Shown: piece after piece, positions 56,901 to 64,000 of the stretch
Position numbering within the stretch: position 1 is the first letter of the stretch
Layout: each line of letters begins with the position of its first letter
NCBI GenBank assembly: GCA_964017185.1
Contig: OZ024880.1
Span: forward strand, 38,468,329 to 38,532,328
Direction of reading: 5' to 3'
Source: Rugalucina vietnamica
Lineage: Eukaryota; Mollusca; Bivalvia; Lucinida; Lucinidae
DNA: 64,000 nt
Made by a program: the position numbers and the translations under genes
The notes under the pieces: generated by a model
Seen by the model: the letters and a program-made list of their open reading frames with translations, nothing else
Database searches by the model: none
What the model was told of the DNA's origin: nothing

Positions 56901-59900
56901 GGAAAAAAACAACAAAAAAAACAACAGAATTTGCCTGTGCGAAAACAAAGATGCAGATCAGTAACTGCACAGCTGATCAGTGCCTTTGTTTTTGTTACAT
57001 AGTATAATCACACTCCTACGTGAATCCAAAATTTCAGTCTTCTAGCCTTTCTCTGAGGCAGTACAAAATTGTTTGGGTTGGATCGTCGGAAACTCCTAGG
57101 AGGGGTCATCTCACGTCTGACTTCATAATGCTAACCTGTCACTATACTAGTTCGTGTTTATGTGGGTGATACTAAAATCTCTACCTGTACTTAGCTCCAG
57201 TCAATATTTTATTCATTATAGGCTAGCCAATATCTTGTTTTCACACAGCAGGCACATGACGTCATAATGACGTCATATCATGATGTCGCATCAACATCGA
57301 TCTGACGTCATTCTGATGTCATGTGCCTGCTGGGCATGCACGATAAGTAATAGTAACAGTACAGACTGAGAAATTAGTAGTATCCACATGATAGTGTGTT
57401 GTTACATGTTCAGTGTTCATAGTTATGTAAGGAGTTTTTCTCTGGTATGCTAAATCAGGAAGTCGTCAAAAACTTAACAAGTTTGAGATTTTTCTCTCTC
57501 TATTACTGATTCAAGATGACTAAGGTTTTCAGAGAGATACTTCAAAATGTATACATCATACGCGCGGTGGCGTAGTGGTAGAGCGTTGGACTCTGAATCA
57601 AGAGGTCCTGGGTTCGATCCCCACAAGTGTCACCATGTTGTGTCTTTGAGCAAGACACATTAACTCCCTACAGTACTGGTTAAACCCAGGAAGCGTTGGC
57701 TCCGTCCCGATGTGACTGAAAAATTGTTGACTGGGACATTAAGCCCCAACACAAACAAACAAAACAAATGATTGACAGACCATTTCTAGGAGGACTACTC
57801 ATGTAATGTGATTGGGTAATTGATTAACAGATTATATCATTGTTGATACAGTTATTTTAACCCATTTTATGCATGAGCAAAAGGCAGGCTTTCTTTTGAC
57901 TTGGTTCATGTGTTTAGGCTTTCTGTTTGAAAACCTGTGACAGTAACAGTTTACTACATACATTTTAGCTGCAACACGAGAAACCCTGACTTTGGGGTTT
58001 CTGACCAGGTCCGACACAAATCGGCCTGTACAATCACAGGAAAAATCTAGAAGCTTGGAATTTTTGATATAAGAAGAAAGGATATTATACTATCTGGTAA
58101 GCGAAAACAGAGGTGCTGATCAGCTGTGCAGTTACTGCACAGCTTATCAGCACCTTTGTTTTTTGCATATGCAAAATTTGTTATTCTCATGACACAGCTC
58201 ATTTGTTTCTTGTCACACTACAATTTTCTTCTTCAGGAGGACTGTTAAACCCAAACATTTTATATATGATTTGTCTTAAACTATTATTCACTATCAACAT
58301 TTATCATATGCCGTCGCTGTTTTCCAGTGGATTACAGTGGATAACGTCATGTAATAAAAGGTGTCATGACCACACATGTATTAACACTTTTGCGGGAATA
58401 ATGTAACTTCATTGACAATGTCGGTAACAACAATGCAAATTTTCATTGAAAATATGTCCACTTTGAAAGCGTTAAAATCCTAATCTAAAAGTCGTATTAT
58501 AAAACGAATCATACACTCATGGTCATTTCATATGAAATTTATTAAACTCGCTGAAGGCTCTTTTAATAAATTTAATGTGAAATGACCACTCGTGTAAGAT
58601 CCTTTATTTATTCATCAGAGCAACAGAGTTTAACCCAACCAATCCTAGTAAGAAGTTAAAATTAGAGGTACCAGGATTTGGGGATGCCTCGCCATACATG
58701 AAAGCTGCCAAACTGGAGATGGAACGAGCTTCTAGAGAGGTAAAGTCACTAGATTATGGCTCGTAAAGTTATCGATATAAATTATCAAAGACATGTAGTT
58801 AAAAAGAAATTATGCTACTAAAGGGAAGTATCAATTTTTGAAATGGTAGGCAAAATTTATTGTTTCTCTCCTGTTGAAATCAATGGTGCTGATCAGACGG
58901 TAAGGATTCTCCGACTTAGCCATATTTTTATGAAAGATGAGCTATGTCTGTGTTTTCAACCACACTAGGTCAGCACAGACCATAGATTTGTCTATATCTT
59001 GTACTATCATAAGATTCTATGCTTTATTTTAGCGGTTATTAATTGTTTCAACTCAGGAAGCTTAGATTTGTCTATCATGTTATAATGCTCCATAATTATG
59101 ATCCTTCGCATGAGAAAACCAACAATTTGCATATGCGAAAACAAAGACGCGGATCAGCTGTGCAGTAACTGCACAGATCAGCTGTGCAGTAACTGCACAG
59201 CTGATCAGCACCTTTGTTTTTGTTACTCGGATACTGCAATTCCTCTTCTACTTATATCTAAAGTTTCAAGCTTCTAGCTGTATGCTGTGACTGTACAGCC
59301 TGGTTTGTGTCGGACCTGATCTTTACCCAAATTGTTGGGTTTTCTCACGCACAGGCTCCTATGTTCTCTTCAGGAGCGGTTATCCCAGATCAATAAAGAA
59401 TTATCTGTGATCTCGACAAAGCAAGAGGAAGTGTTACAACAACTCGAGTCGGCGAAGGAGGGCGGTGATAACGAGACGGCACTAGATCTTCAGAATCAGC
59501 TGGAACAGATCACAAACAAACATCTACAGTTACTCACCGAGCAGAGTGATATGTTGCGAAAACAAAGGTGAGTTAATACGATATTTGCTATTTGTTTCTG
59601 ATGGAAAACATGCCACTTGAGTCTGTGCATGAGAAAACCAAGAATTTGGGTTTCCGACCAGGTCTGACACAAACCAGGCTGTACAGCTAGAAGCTTGAAA
59701 CTTTGGATACAAGTAGACGAGGAATTGTACTATCTGTGTGACGAAAACAAAGGCATCGATCAGCTGTGCAGTTACTGCACAGCTGATCTGCGTCTTTGTT
59801 TTCGCATATGCAAATTGTTGTTTTTCTCATGCGAAGGCTCATTTTTATCTCAATTTATGACTTGTGGTGTTACTTATTGAGAACAAAATGAAAAGGTAGG

Positions 59901-62696
59901 AATCCAAATATGTAAGCCAATTTTGTCTCAGACTTGTGGTGTTACCGAAGCGATCCGATAAACATAGTTTTGAAGCGGGTGATAAGATTTTGTTGAAACA
60001 TTGATTCTGTTTCATGTTTCTCTATAAATTTGGGTCAAATGTTCAGGAATTTAGCAATTAGATCCTTGAAATAGAAGTTAATACCCACAAAGCTATGCCA
60101 TGGTATGACTTGAAGAATTGTTTCTAGTAGTCTTGGAATGAAGACGTGGTTAGGCTAACTGATTGTCCTAACATAACCATCCCATGGACTTGTGCAATAG
60201 CTTGAACAAATACAAATCATCACATCACCTTCACATTGTTACATTATATTTCAGTGAATCCCGAGAATTAACTTCTCAGGTCACTAACTGGTTGAATACG
60301 CATGCAAATCAGGGCACGGCCACTGCGTCTGGTTTCAAAACAGACAGGTACTGTTTGTTACTTGCTGTTATATCTCTGCACCGCTTTAACTGTAGCTTCT
60401 TCCTTCATATACTACACAGAAAACATTCCGTCTATTCCAGCAGCATACATCACACATTCTAACCTCATCGTGAAGTCATTCCGTCGATAGCTTTGCTTAT
60501 TGTTTACTGTTAATACATGTACATGATACATGTAAAAATGGTCTTCCTGAAGGTTTTGCCAGCTGCATATTATTCAGTGTAAAACATTGAAAAAAAGAAA
60601 ACATATCTCTTTGCCTATCCTTTATTTATACACAGTATATTTATTATATTTTATTTAGCTTGTTGCATTTCTATTTAATTCCAAAGCAATTTTCTGCTTT
60701 TTCTGATTCAAGGTATTACATACATAGTTTCTCTTAGTGTTTTACTTGCATCTGCATTTGCTTTCTTTAAAACATACATTGGCACATCTCTTCATCAAGT
60801 ATTTTGGTGCTTGCCCAGCAGGCACATGACGTCAAAATGATGTCAGATCAATGTCATGACGTCGCATCGACGTTGATATGACGTCATTTTGACGTCGTGT
60901 GCCCGCTGGGTTTACATGTATATTCAGCAATTCTCAAGCAGATTGAAATGAGTAGCATCATGAGAAAACCAGTTATCTGCATATGCGAAAACAAAGACGC
61001 AGATCAGCTTTGCGGTAACCACAATTAGCGCCTTTGTTTTTGCTACACGGGTAGTACAATTCCTTTTCTTCTTAAAACTGAAATCTCAACCATCTAGCTT
61101 TCTTCTGTGGCTGTACAGGCTGGTTTGTGTCGGTATTGGTCGGAACCCCAAATTGTTGTTGTTGTTTTTTTTCATGTGAAGGCTCAAATATTAAACTGTT
61201 ACTGGAACATGATGGCCTAATGGCAGAGTGTCAGACTCAGGAATGAAAGGTCGGAGGCTCGGAGGCTCAAGTCACACCAGTGACAACTAAAGTCCTTTAG
61301 CAAGACACATTAAACTACCCATAGTACTGGTTAAAAATATTGACTGGGGTATTAACCCACAACACAATCACTTTTAAACTGGTAGCTTGCAGCGGATTCT
61401 CACAGATTGAATTTGAAAATACTGGATTTAATAATTATGTACAGTTTGTTGGTGTAATCCTTAAAACTTTGGACATTGTCATACATCATATACATGTAAA
61501 TAGGGTTTGTGATGTTTTTGTTGGTGGTGGCATAAAAATTCATCTCTGAAATGATTTGATGATAGGAACACCGGCAGGCCCCGTGGCCGAGTGGTTAAGA
61601 GCGCTTAACCATTTGATCATCTGTCTGGTTTGTGTTCGAGCCCCGCTCTGGCCACATGTGAAACAAGCCAAGTTCTGCTTGCGGGTGTGTCAGGTGGTTT
61701 TTCTCGGGGTTCTCCCGTTTTCGCCCCACCTACTGATTGGCCCGTATCATATGAGCTGAAATAATCTTGAAAGGGATGTTAAACTGAATCAAAAAAAAAA
61801 AAAAAAAAAGAAAAAGAAAAAGCAACCAAAAAGCAAACATATGTGTTGGTTATGGGTAAAAGTGGATCTACAGTCAAATCATTCACTAAATTTTGCAGAT
61901 CACCATTGGTTCTTAATTTCTTTTAAATGTTCCTCTGTGTTAGACACAGTAAACTTGACCTATGCTAAAGTCTCTCAACCATGCACTTATATTCTCATTC
62001 TGCTTTACATGTAACAAATGCACTGTTTAAATCATATTTCTTGATGTTTTTTTTCCTGTAATATTGCCTCTCTATGCTGCTTCAATAAATCATCCTGCAC
62101 CAAACAAAATTATCATTATTTACTCTTATGGAGAGCAAACTGGGTCTAGAAGTATAAATTATTATTCATGATGTTTTTCTCAAACATAAATTGTTGCTTC
62201 TTGTTTTGATCAATCCATGTGTTTTTGCCGACAAAGACAAAATTGCATCTCTAGTCTGTATTTCCTATTTCCAGAATTTAAATCTTTCAATAAACATTTT
62301 AAATGGCCATACTGCCTTGTTTATGAGGAAGTTGTAACCATTTGGCACCATGGCTGTTCAGATAGTTTGACATATATATAAGCCTCTGCACCAGAAAACC
62401 AAGAATCTGCATAATATGCAAAAACAAAAGCACAGATGAACTGTGCAGTAGCTGCACAGCTTATCAGCGTCTTTGTGTACAATCCCTGCTCTTCTTAAAT
62501 CCAAAATTTCAAGCTTCTAGCCTACTTTTGTGACTGTACAGACTGGTTTATGTTGGACCTGGTCAGAAACAAGAAACCCCTAATGCTGATTTTCTCATGC
62601 GAAGGCTCATATCAGTGTTAGCCATCAAAATTTACAGCCCAGTGTTTCTCTGTTTCAGCTACTACAGTGAATATTTATCAGACATGGAAAAAGAGG
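50958..62696 (+). CDS. NAB: NGFI-A-binding (NAB) family EGR corepressor, 3' end outside the window
   Basis: NAB proteins bind EGR/Krox zinc-finger factors and act as nuclear corepressors. Coding exons: 50975-51074 (5' UTR 50958-50974), 52383-52520, 53589-53794, 54960-55106, 55616-55735, 56067-56200, 58619-58739, 59374-59567, 60255-60347, 62659-62696; all junctions are GT-AG and in phase (430 codons so far). NCD1 (residues about 10-80): [20 protein letters not shown] and [20 protein letters not shown], near-identical to vertebrate NAB1/NAB2. NCD2 (about 160-275): [45 protein letters not shown]. Next comes KKLKLE, a basic patch with a SUMO-type consensus, equivalent to KKLKQE in NAB2. Residues about 323-395 form a predicted coiled coil that I do not recall from vertebrate NABs. 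One vs two vertebrate orthologs cannot be decided. The last exon ends at a donor, so the stop lies beyond 64000. Confidence 0.95.
50975..51074 (+). CDS. NAB: NAB exon 1 coding part (NCD1, residues 1-33)
   Basis: Start ATG with G at -3, 17 nt after an acceptor. Encodes [20 protein letters not shown] and [13 protein letters not shown]; donor GTAAGT, phase 1. Confidence 0.93.
51343..51590 (-). mobile_element. MITE-A copy
   Basis: ATGAGCCACGTCATGAGAAA at the left; the right end is decayed (TGTTTTGCTGATGACGC). Core AGCTTCCTAGTTACTGCAAAG is partly paired. Confidence 0.83.
51632..51828 (-). mobile_element. SINE-C copy, reverse, with 13-bp target duplication
   Basis: Reverse-oriented full SINE: body CAACAATTTTTCAGTCATGTC and CCAGTACTGTAGGGAG, head with complement box B GGGATCGAACCCAGGA and box A GCTCTACCACTACC. 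The direct repeat AAAATTAAGTTCT flanks it (51619-51631 and 51829-51841). This target duplication confirms retrotransposition by target-primed insertion. Confidence 0.95.
52132..52262. mobile_element. tRNA-like SINE head with reversed SINE-D fragment
   Basis: AGCAGAACTTGGCTTGTCTC is the reverse of part of the SINE at 61575. It is followed by a tRNA-like head with AGTTGGTAGCGCATCGAACT and CCCGGTTTGATCCCG. Either a mosaic or two adjacent insertions. Confidence 0.6.
52383..52520 (+). CDS. NAB: NAB exon 2 (NCD1, residues 34-79)
   Basis: Encodes [20 protein letters not shown] and [20 protein letters not shown]; acceptor AACATTTTTCAG, donor GTAGGT, phase 1. The most conserved exon of the gene. Confidence 0.96.
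52642..52815 (-). mobile_element. MITE-A copy, right end missing
   Basis: GGTTTCCGACCAGGTGCGACA, AGTCACAGAAGCAGGCTAGAG and GTAGCGAAAACAAAGGCGCTG; truncated in the core hairpin. Confidence 0.75.
53083..53549 (-). mobile_element. MITE-A copy split by a 340-bp insertion
   Basis: GAGCCACGACACAAGAAAACC at the left and CACGATGTGGCTCATT at the right are the MITE-A ends. The middle from about 53192 to 53530 is unrelated to the family and replaces the ATAGTACAATT and hairpin region. Confidence 0.75.
53192..53530. mobile_element. Unclassified insertion with internal direct repeat inside MITE-A
   Basis: CG-richer than its surroundings. Two related halves start AGCAGTCACACTGTAGCGT (53192) and AGCAGTCACACAGTAGTGT (53291), each followed by a GCCGG...GTAT...AAAATCTCAA segment, then ACACGCTTGGGGCACGCTAC. 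The ends do not form an obvious inverted repeat. Confidence 0.5.
53589..53794 (+). CDS. NAB: NAB exon 3 (Ser/Pro-rich linker, residues 80-148)
   Basis: Encodes [20 protein letters not shown] and later [20 protein letters not shown]; low-complexity linker between NCD1 and NCD2. Acceptor TTTTTTTTCCACAG, donor GTGGGT, phase 0. Confidence 0.9.
53802..53899. mobile_element. Short MITE-B, 98 bp, at NAB intron 3 position +8
   Basis: CCCAGCAGGCACATGACGTC to GTGCCCGCTGGG, with three full TGACGTCA octamers. It starts directly after the donor hexamer of exon 3 (GTGGGTT), so it lies immediately inside the intron. Confidence 0.93.
53932..54162 (-). mobile_element. MITE-A copy with paired core
   Basis: GTGAGCCTTTGCAAGAGAAAA to GTTGGTTTTCTCATGATG. 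Core AGCTGTGCAGTTAATGCACA is paired. Confidence 0.88.
54426..54831. mobile_element. Possible MITE of about 400 bp
   Basis: TTCAACCTCATTATAAAGCC at the left and AGCGCTATAGTGCGGTTGACC at the right are weak inverted matches; the second internal CCTCATTATAACACAG resembles the left end. Wording of the ends recalls the TA-flanked MITE. Weak case. Confidence 0.35.
54960..55106 (+). CDS. NAB: NAB exon 4 (start of NCD2, residues 149-197)
   Basis: Encodes [20 protein letters not shown] and the helix [20 protein letters not shown]; acceptor AACCTTTTCAG, donor GTAAGC, phase 0. Confidence 0.93.
55616..55735 (+). CDS. NAB: NAB exon 5 (NCD2, residues 198-237)
   Basis: Encodes [20 protein letters not shown] followed by PMSLHE, matching the KYSAIYGRFDSKR block of vertebrate NABs; donor GTAATA, phase 0. 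Confidence 0.95.
56067..56200 (+). CDS. NAB: NAB exon 6 (NCD2 end, residues 238-281)
   Basis: Encodes [20 protein letters not shown] and [20 protein letters not shown]. Donor GTATAA is weak. If unspliced, the frame adds nine codons (YKEDNSKK and neighbours) and stops at 56226-56228, giving a possible short isoform. Confidence 0.93.
56376..56595 (+). mobile_element. MITE-A copy
   Basis: TGAGGTGGCATGGGAAAACCA to GCTGGTTTTCTCAATCATAGG. The core CAGCTTCACAGTAACTGCGA has one uncompensated mismatch. Confidence 0.86.
56887..57117 (+). mobile_element. MITE-A copy, diverged ends
   Basis: ATGAGCTGCATCTTGG...GCCTGTGCGAAAACAAAGATG and CAGTGCCTTTGTTTTTGTTAC; the left arm of the core is deleted and the termini are decayed. 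Confidence 0.75.
57244..57334. mobile_element. Short MITE-B, 91 bp
   Basis: CACAGCAGGCACATGACGTCA to ATGTCATGTGCCTGCTGGG. Fewer intact octamers than other copies (TGATGTC variants), so probably older. NAB intron 6. Confidence 0.88.
57561..57767 (+). mobile_element. SINE-C copy, full length, best tRNA-like head
   Basis: GTGGCGTAGTGGTAGAGCGT (box A) and GGGTTCGATCCCC (box B) are spaced as in a tRNA promoter. The body has TGTCTTTGAGCAAGACACAT, CTCCCTACAGTACTGG, GAAAAATTGTTGACTGGGAC and an A-rich tail CACAAACAAACAAAAC. Confidence 0.9.
57967..58203 (-). mobile_element. MITE-A copy with perfect core hairpin
   Basis: TAGCTGCAACACGAGAAACCC to GTTATTCTCATGACACAGCTCA. Core AGCTGTGCAGTTACTGCACAG is fully paired. 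Confidence 0.87.
58497..58609. mobile_element. Palindromic element just before NAB exon 7
   Basis: ATCATACACTCATGGTCATTT...AAATTTATTAAA pairs with TTTAATAAATTT...AAATGACCACTCGTGTAAGAT around a 13-base loop (CTCGCTGAAGGCT). A different family from MITE-A. The outer right arm runs up to about 9 nt from the acceptor AG at 58617-58618. Confidence 0.8.
58619..58739 (+). CDS. NAB: NAB exon 7 (KKLK segment, residues 282-322)
   Basis: Encodes [20 protein letters not shown] and [20 protein letters not shown]; the KKLK-x-E motif is shared with vertebrate NABs. Acceptor TTTATTCATCAG (weak pyrimidine tract), donor GTAAAG, phase 0. The alternative AG two bases downstream would give an early stop. Confidence 0.92.
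59097..59358 (+). mobile_element. MITE-A copy ending 15 nt before NAB exon 8; duplicated core arm
   Basis: ATGATCCTTCGCATGAGAAAA to GGGTTTTCTCACGCACAGGCTC. The core segment CAGATCAGCTGTGCAGTAAC is present twice in direct order before the opposing arm CTGATCAGCACC. The outer end is followed by CTATGTTCTCTTCAG, the exon 8 acceptor. Confidence 0.9.
59374..59567 (+). CDS. NAB: NAB exon 8 (coiled coil, residues 323-386)
   Basis: Encodes [40 protein letters not shown] and [20 protein letters not shown]. Heptad-like Leu/Ile spacing and Glu/Gln/Lys richness indicate a coiled coil. Donor GTGAGT, phase 2. Confidence 0.9.
59620..59843 (-). mobile_element. MITE-A copy at NAB intron 8
   Basis: TTGAGTCTGTGCATGAGAAAA to GTTTTTCTCATGCGAAGGCTC. 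Core AGCTGTGCAGTTACTGCACA is fully paired. It starts 52 nt after exon 8. Confidence 0.88.
60255..60347 (+). CDS. NAB: NAB exon 9 (residues 387-417)
   Basis: Encodes [20 protein letters not shown] followed by [10 protein letters not shown]; acceptor TATATTTCAG, donor GTACTG, phase 2. Confidence 0.85.
60348..60813. other. NAB intron 9, no gene seen
   Basis: AT-rich intronic sequence. Nothing recognised. Confidence 0.4.
60814..60910. mobile_element. Short MITE-B, 97 bp
   Basis: CCCAGCAGGCACATGACGTCA to GACGTCGTGTGCCCGCTGGG, with two full TGACGTCA octamers (near 60827 and 60880). NAB intron 9. Confidence 0.92.
60951..61186 (+). mobile_element. MITE-A copy
   Basis: ATGAGTAGCATCATGAGAAAA to TTCATGTGAAGGCTCA; core partly deleted (AGCTTTGCGGTAACCACAAT). 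Confidence 0.84.
61207..61369 (+). mobile_element. SINE-C copy, diverged
   Basis: Head TGGCCTAATGGCAGAGTGTC, body TTTAGCAAGACACATTAAAC and CATAGTACTGGTTAAAAATA, then ATTGACTGGGGTATTAACCC. Confidence 0.78.
61575..61830 (+). mobile_element. SINE-D copy (tRNA-Ser/Leu-like head, poly-A tail)
   Basis: The head is GGCCCCGTGGCCGAGTGGTT then AAGAGCGCTTAACC (box A of a class II-type tRNA) and TGTTCGAGCCCCGCTC (box B). The body has CAAGCCAAGTTCTGCTTGCG and TCTCGGGGTTCTCCCG (hairpin), ending in a long A tail with AAAAAG variants at 61790-61825. Confidence 0.9.
61831..62378. other. NAB intron 9, no gene seen
   Basis: Nothing recognised. Confidence 0.4.
62379..62611 (+). mobile_element. MITE-A copy at NAB intron 9 end
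   Basis: ATAAGCCTCTGCACCAGAAAA to GATTTTCTCATGCGAAGGCTC. Core ACTGTGCAGTAGCTGCACAGC is paired. It ends 47 nt before exon 10. Confidence 0.86.
62659..62696 (+). CDS. NAB: NAB exon 10 (residues 418-430), gene continues past the window
   Basis: Completes the split Ser codon and encodes [12 protein letters not shown] plus one base before donor GTAAGA. A 38-nt exon, plausible by phase and splice signals but too short to stand on its own. Confidence 0.7.
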
Positions 62697-62733
62697 GTAA
62701 GATTTTAATATCTAATTTTAACTCCTTTAAGCC

Positions 62734-62945
62734 TTGCGTCCCTTTTATGGGACATAGGCAAACAGAATAGCCCCAGATGCGACGCCGCAGAACGCGGCGT
62801 CCCATCTGGGGCTATTCTGTTTGCTTGGAGGAATTTCATTGAAAAATATGATAAAAATTAAAAATCACTACTAACACCCCTAAAAATGAAAGTGGACTCA
62901 TCCAATTGATAATGATGGGAAAATCATTCGTCAAATATGGATTAA
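62734..62945 (+). mobile_element. MITE-G copy, full, with 67-bp hairpin
   Basis: GCAAACAGAATAGCCCCAGAT (62758) pairs with ATCTGGGGCTATTCTGTTTGC (to 62824), with a CG-rich centre CGACGCCGCAGAACGCGGCG. The right part AATGAAAGTGGACTCATCC is shared with copies at 33583 and 42372. Confidence 0.85.
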
Positions 62946-63049
62946 GCTAGTATATTGTAAGTGTTTGTTTCCCTGTCACCATTTTTTTCTAGACATAAAC
63001 AGTAGTGTAGATTACCATGCAATTAGGGGATAACTGTATTCAAATTTTT

Positions 63050-64000
63050 AGCTCACCTGAGCCGAAGGCTCACAAGGTGAGCTTATAGGATGGCCATGAT
63101 CCGGCGTCCGTCCGTCGTCGTCGTCGTCATCCACAATTTCAAAGATCTTCTTCTCTGAAACCACTTGGCCGAACTAGTTGAAATTTTATGTGGAGCCTCC
63201 TTGGGTAGTGGGATTTCAAGTTTGATCGTGAAATCCAGGTCACATGACCAAGATGGCCGCCACGCCCATATATGGTAAAAACACTTAAAAATCTTCTTCT
63301 CCAGAATCGGTGGGCAGATTTCCACGAAACTTGGTATGTAGCATCGGGGACTTCAGCCCATCATAGTTTGATAAAATGATGACCCTGGGATGACCTTGAC
63401 TTATTTTACGGCAAGGTCAAATTTGGAAACATAGGCTTATACATGGGAAAAAGTGAAAACGATGGATATTTTGAAAACTATTGCAGCCTGAGGCCTGAAA
63501 AGTGGTAGATGCAAACAACTAATGGAGTAGAGGAAGGTATGTGATTAATTTAGGTCAAGGTCATCTCTTGACCTTGGCCAGTCTGTCGTCCATTCACACT
63601 TTTCAAAGATCTTCTTCTCTGAAAATGCTGGGCCAATCAAAGTGAAATTTTATGTGGAGCATCCATGGGTAGGGGAGATGGAAGTTTGATCGCAAAATCT
63701 AGGTCACATGACCAAGATGGCCGCCACGCCCATATATGGTAAAAACCACTCAAAAATCTTCTTCTCCAGAACCGGCAGGCCGATTTTCATGAAACTTAGT
63801 ATGTAGCATTTGGGACTTTAGCCCATCATAGTTTGATAAAATGATGACCCTAGGATGACCTTGACCTAATTTACGGCAAGGTCAATTTTGTAAACATAGG
63901 CTTTTACATGGGAAAAAGTGAAAACTATGGATTTTTTGAAAACTATTGCAGCCTGATGCCTGAAAAGTGGTAGATGCAAACAACTAATGGAGTAGATAAA
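63050..64000 (+). mobile_element. Helentron-like repeat-cored element (family E), copy 3, runs off the window
   Basis: Starts AGCTCACCTGAGCCGAAGGC; two 462-bp units are visible (TTCAAAGATCTTCTTCTCT at about 63138 and 63600), each with ACCAAGATGGCCGCCACGCC and CATATATGGTAAAAACC. It is close to copy 2. The 3' end is outside the window. Confidence 0.78.

Noticed and set aside
57561..57635. Functional tRNA gene
   Set aside because: Box A and B are present but the acceptor stem does not close, and the sequence continues into a SINE body repeated at four other sites.
58113..58406. 97-aa ORF starting in a MITE-A
   Set aside because: Its first half is MITE-A sequence ([12 protein letters not shown] recurs in several copies) and the rest has no support.
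61575..61650. Functional tRNA-Ser or tRNA-Leu gene
   Set aside because: The head is followed by a SINE body and long A tail; no proper 3' stem or terminator.

Overview
This is a eukaryotic nuclear window, most likely from a bivalve mollusc. It is AT-rich and intron-rich, two conserved animal genes are spread over long introns, and it is saturated with short non-autonomous transposons, tRNA-headed SINEs, repeat-cored elements opening with AGCTCACCTGAG, and a large satellite. The assignment to molluscs is inference from repeat style and the divergence of the two genes; no species can be named.

Layout. 1-9450: a tandem array of a 44-bp unit, continuing off the left edge, with higher-order duplications and several transposon insertions. 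9470-13200: a pyrimidine tract, short-element remnants and an intact MULE-type DDE transposase ORF on the minus strand. 13315-40149: the complete coding sequence of PSMD3 (26S proteasome lid subunit Rpn3), 10 coding exons, 507 codons plus stop, all junctions GT/AG and in phase. Its 14.3-kb first intron holds two LINE retrotransposons (one split by a hAT-like element carrying an 8-bp target duplication), a Helentron-like repeat array and a 1-kb TIR element. Later introns hold many copies of a 230-250 bp inverted-repeat MITE, a 148-bp tandem array and a 3.6-kb foldback element. 40150-50957: intergenic, full of repeats, with a candidate promoter near 47.0-47.4 kb. 50958-62696: ten exons of a NAB-family EGR corepressor (NGFI-A-binding protein), with NCD1, NCD2 and an added coiled-coil region; the gene runs off the right edge. 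63050-64000: a third Helentron-like array.

The two host genes are functionally unrelated and lie in the same orientation. The main interest is the repeat content. Transposon ends lie within about 8-22 nt of seven splice sites. A MITE family is packed with full TGACGTCA (CRE) octamers. Another array repeats a YY1-like site next to a perfect CArG box. Hairpin cores of the commonest MITE show compensatory changes. Two retroelement ORFs remain open. I found no clear new multi-gene system.
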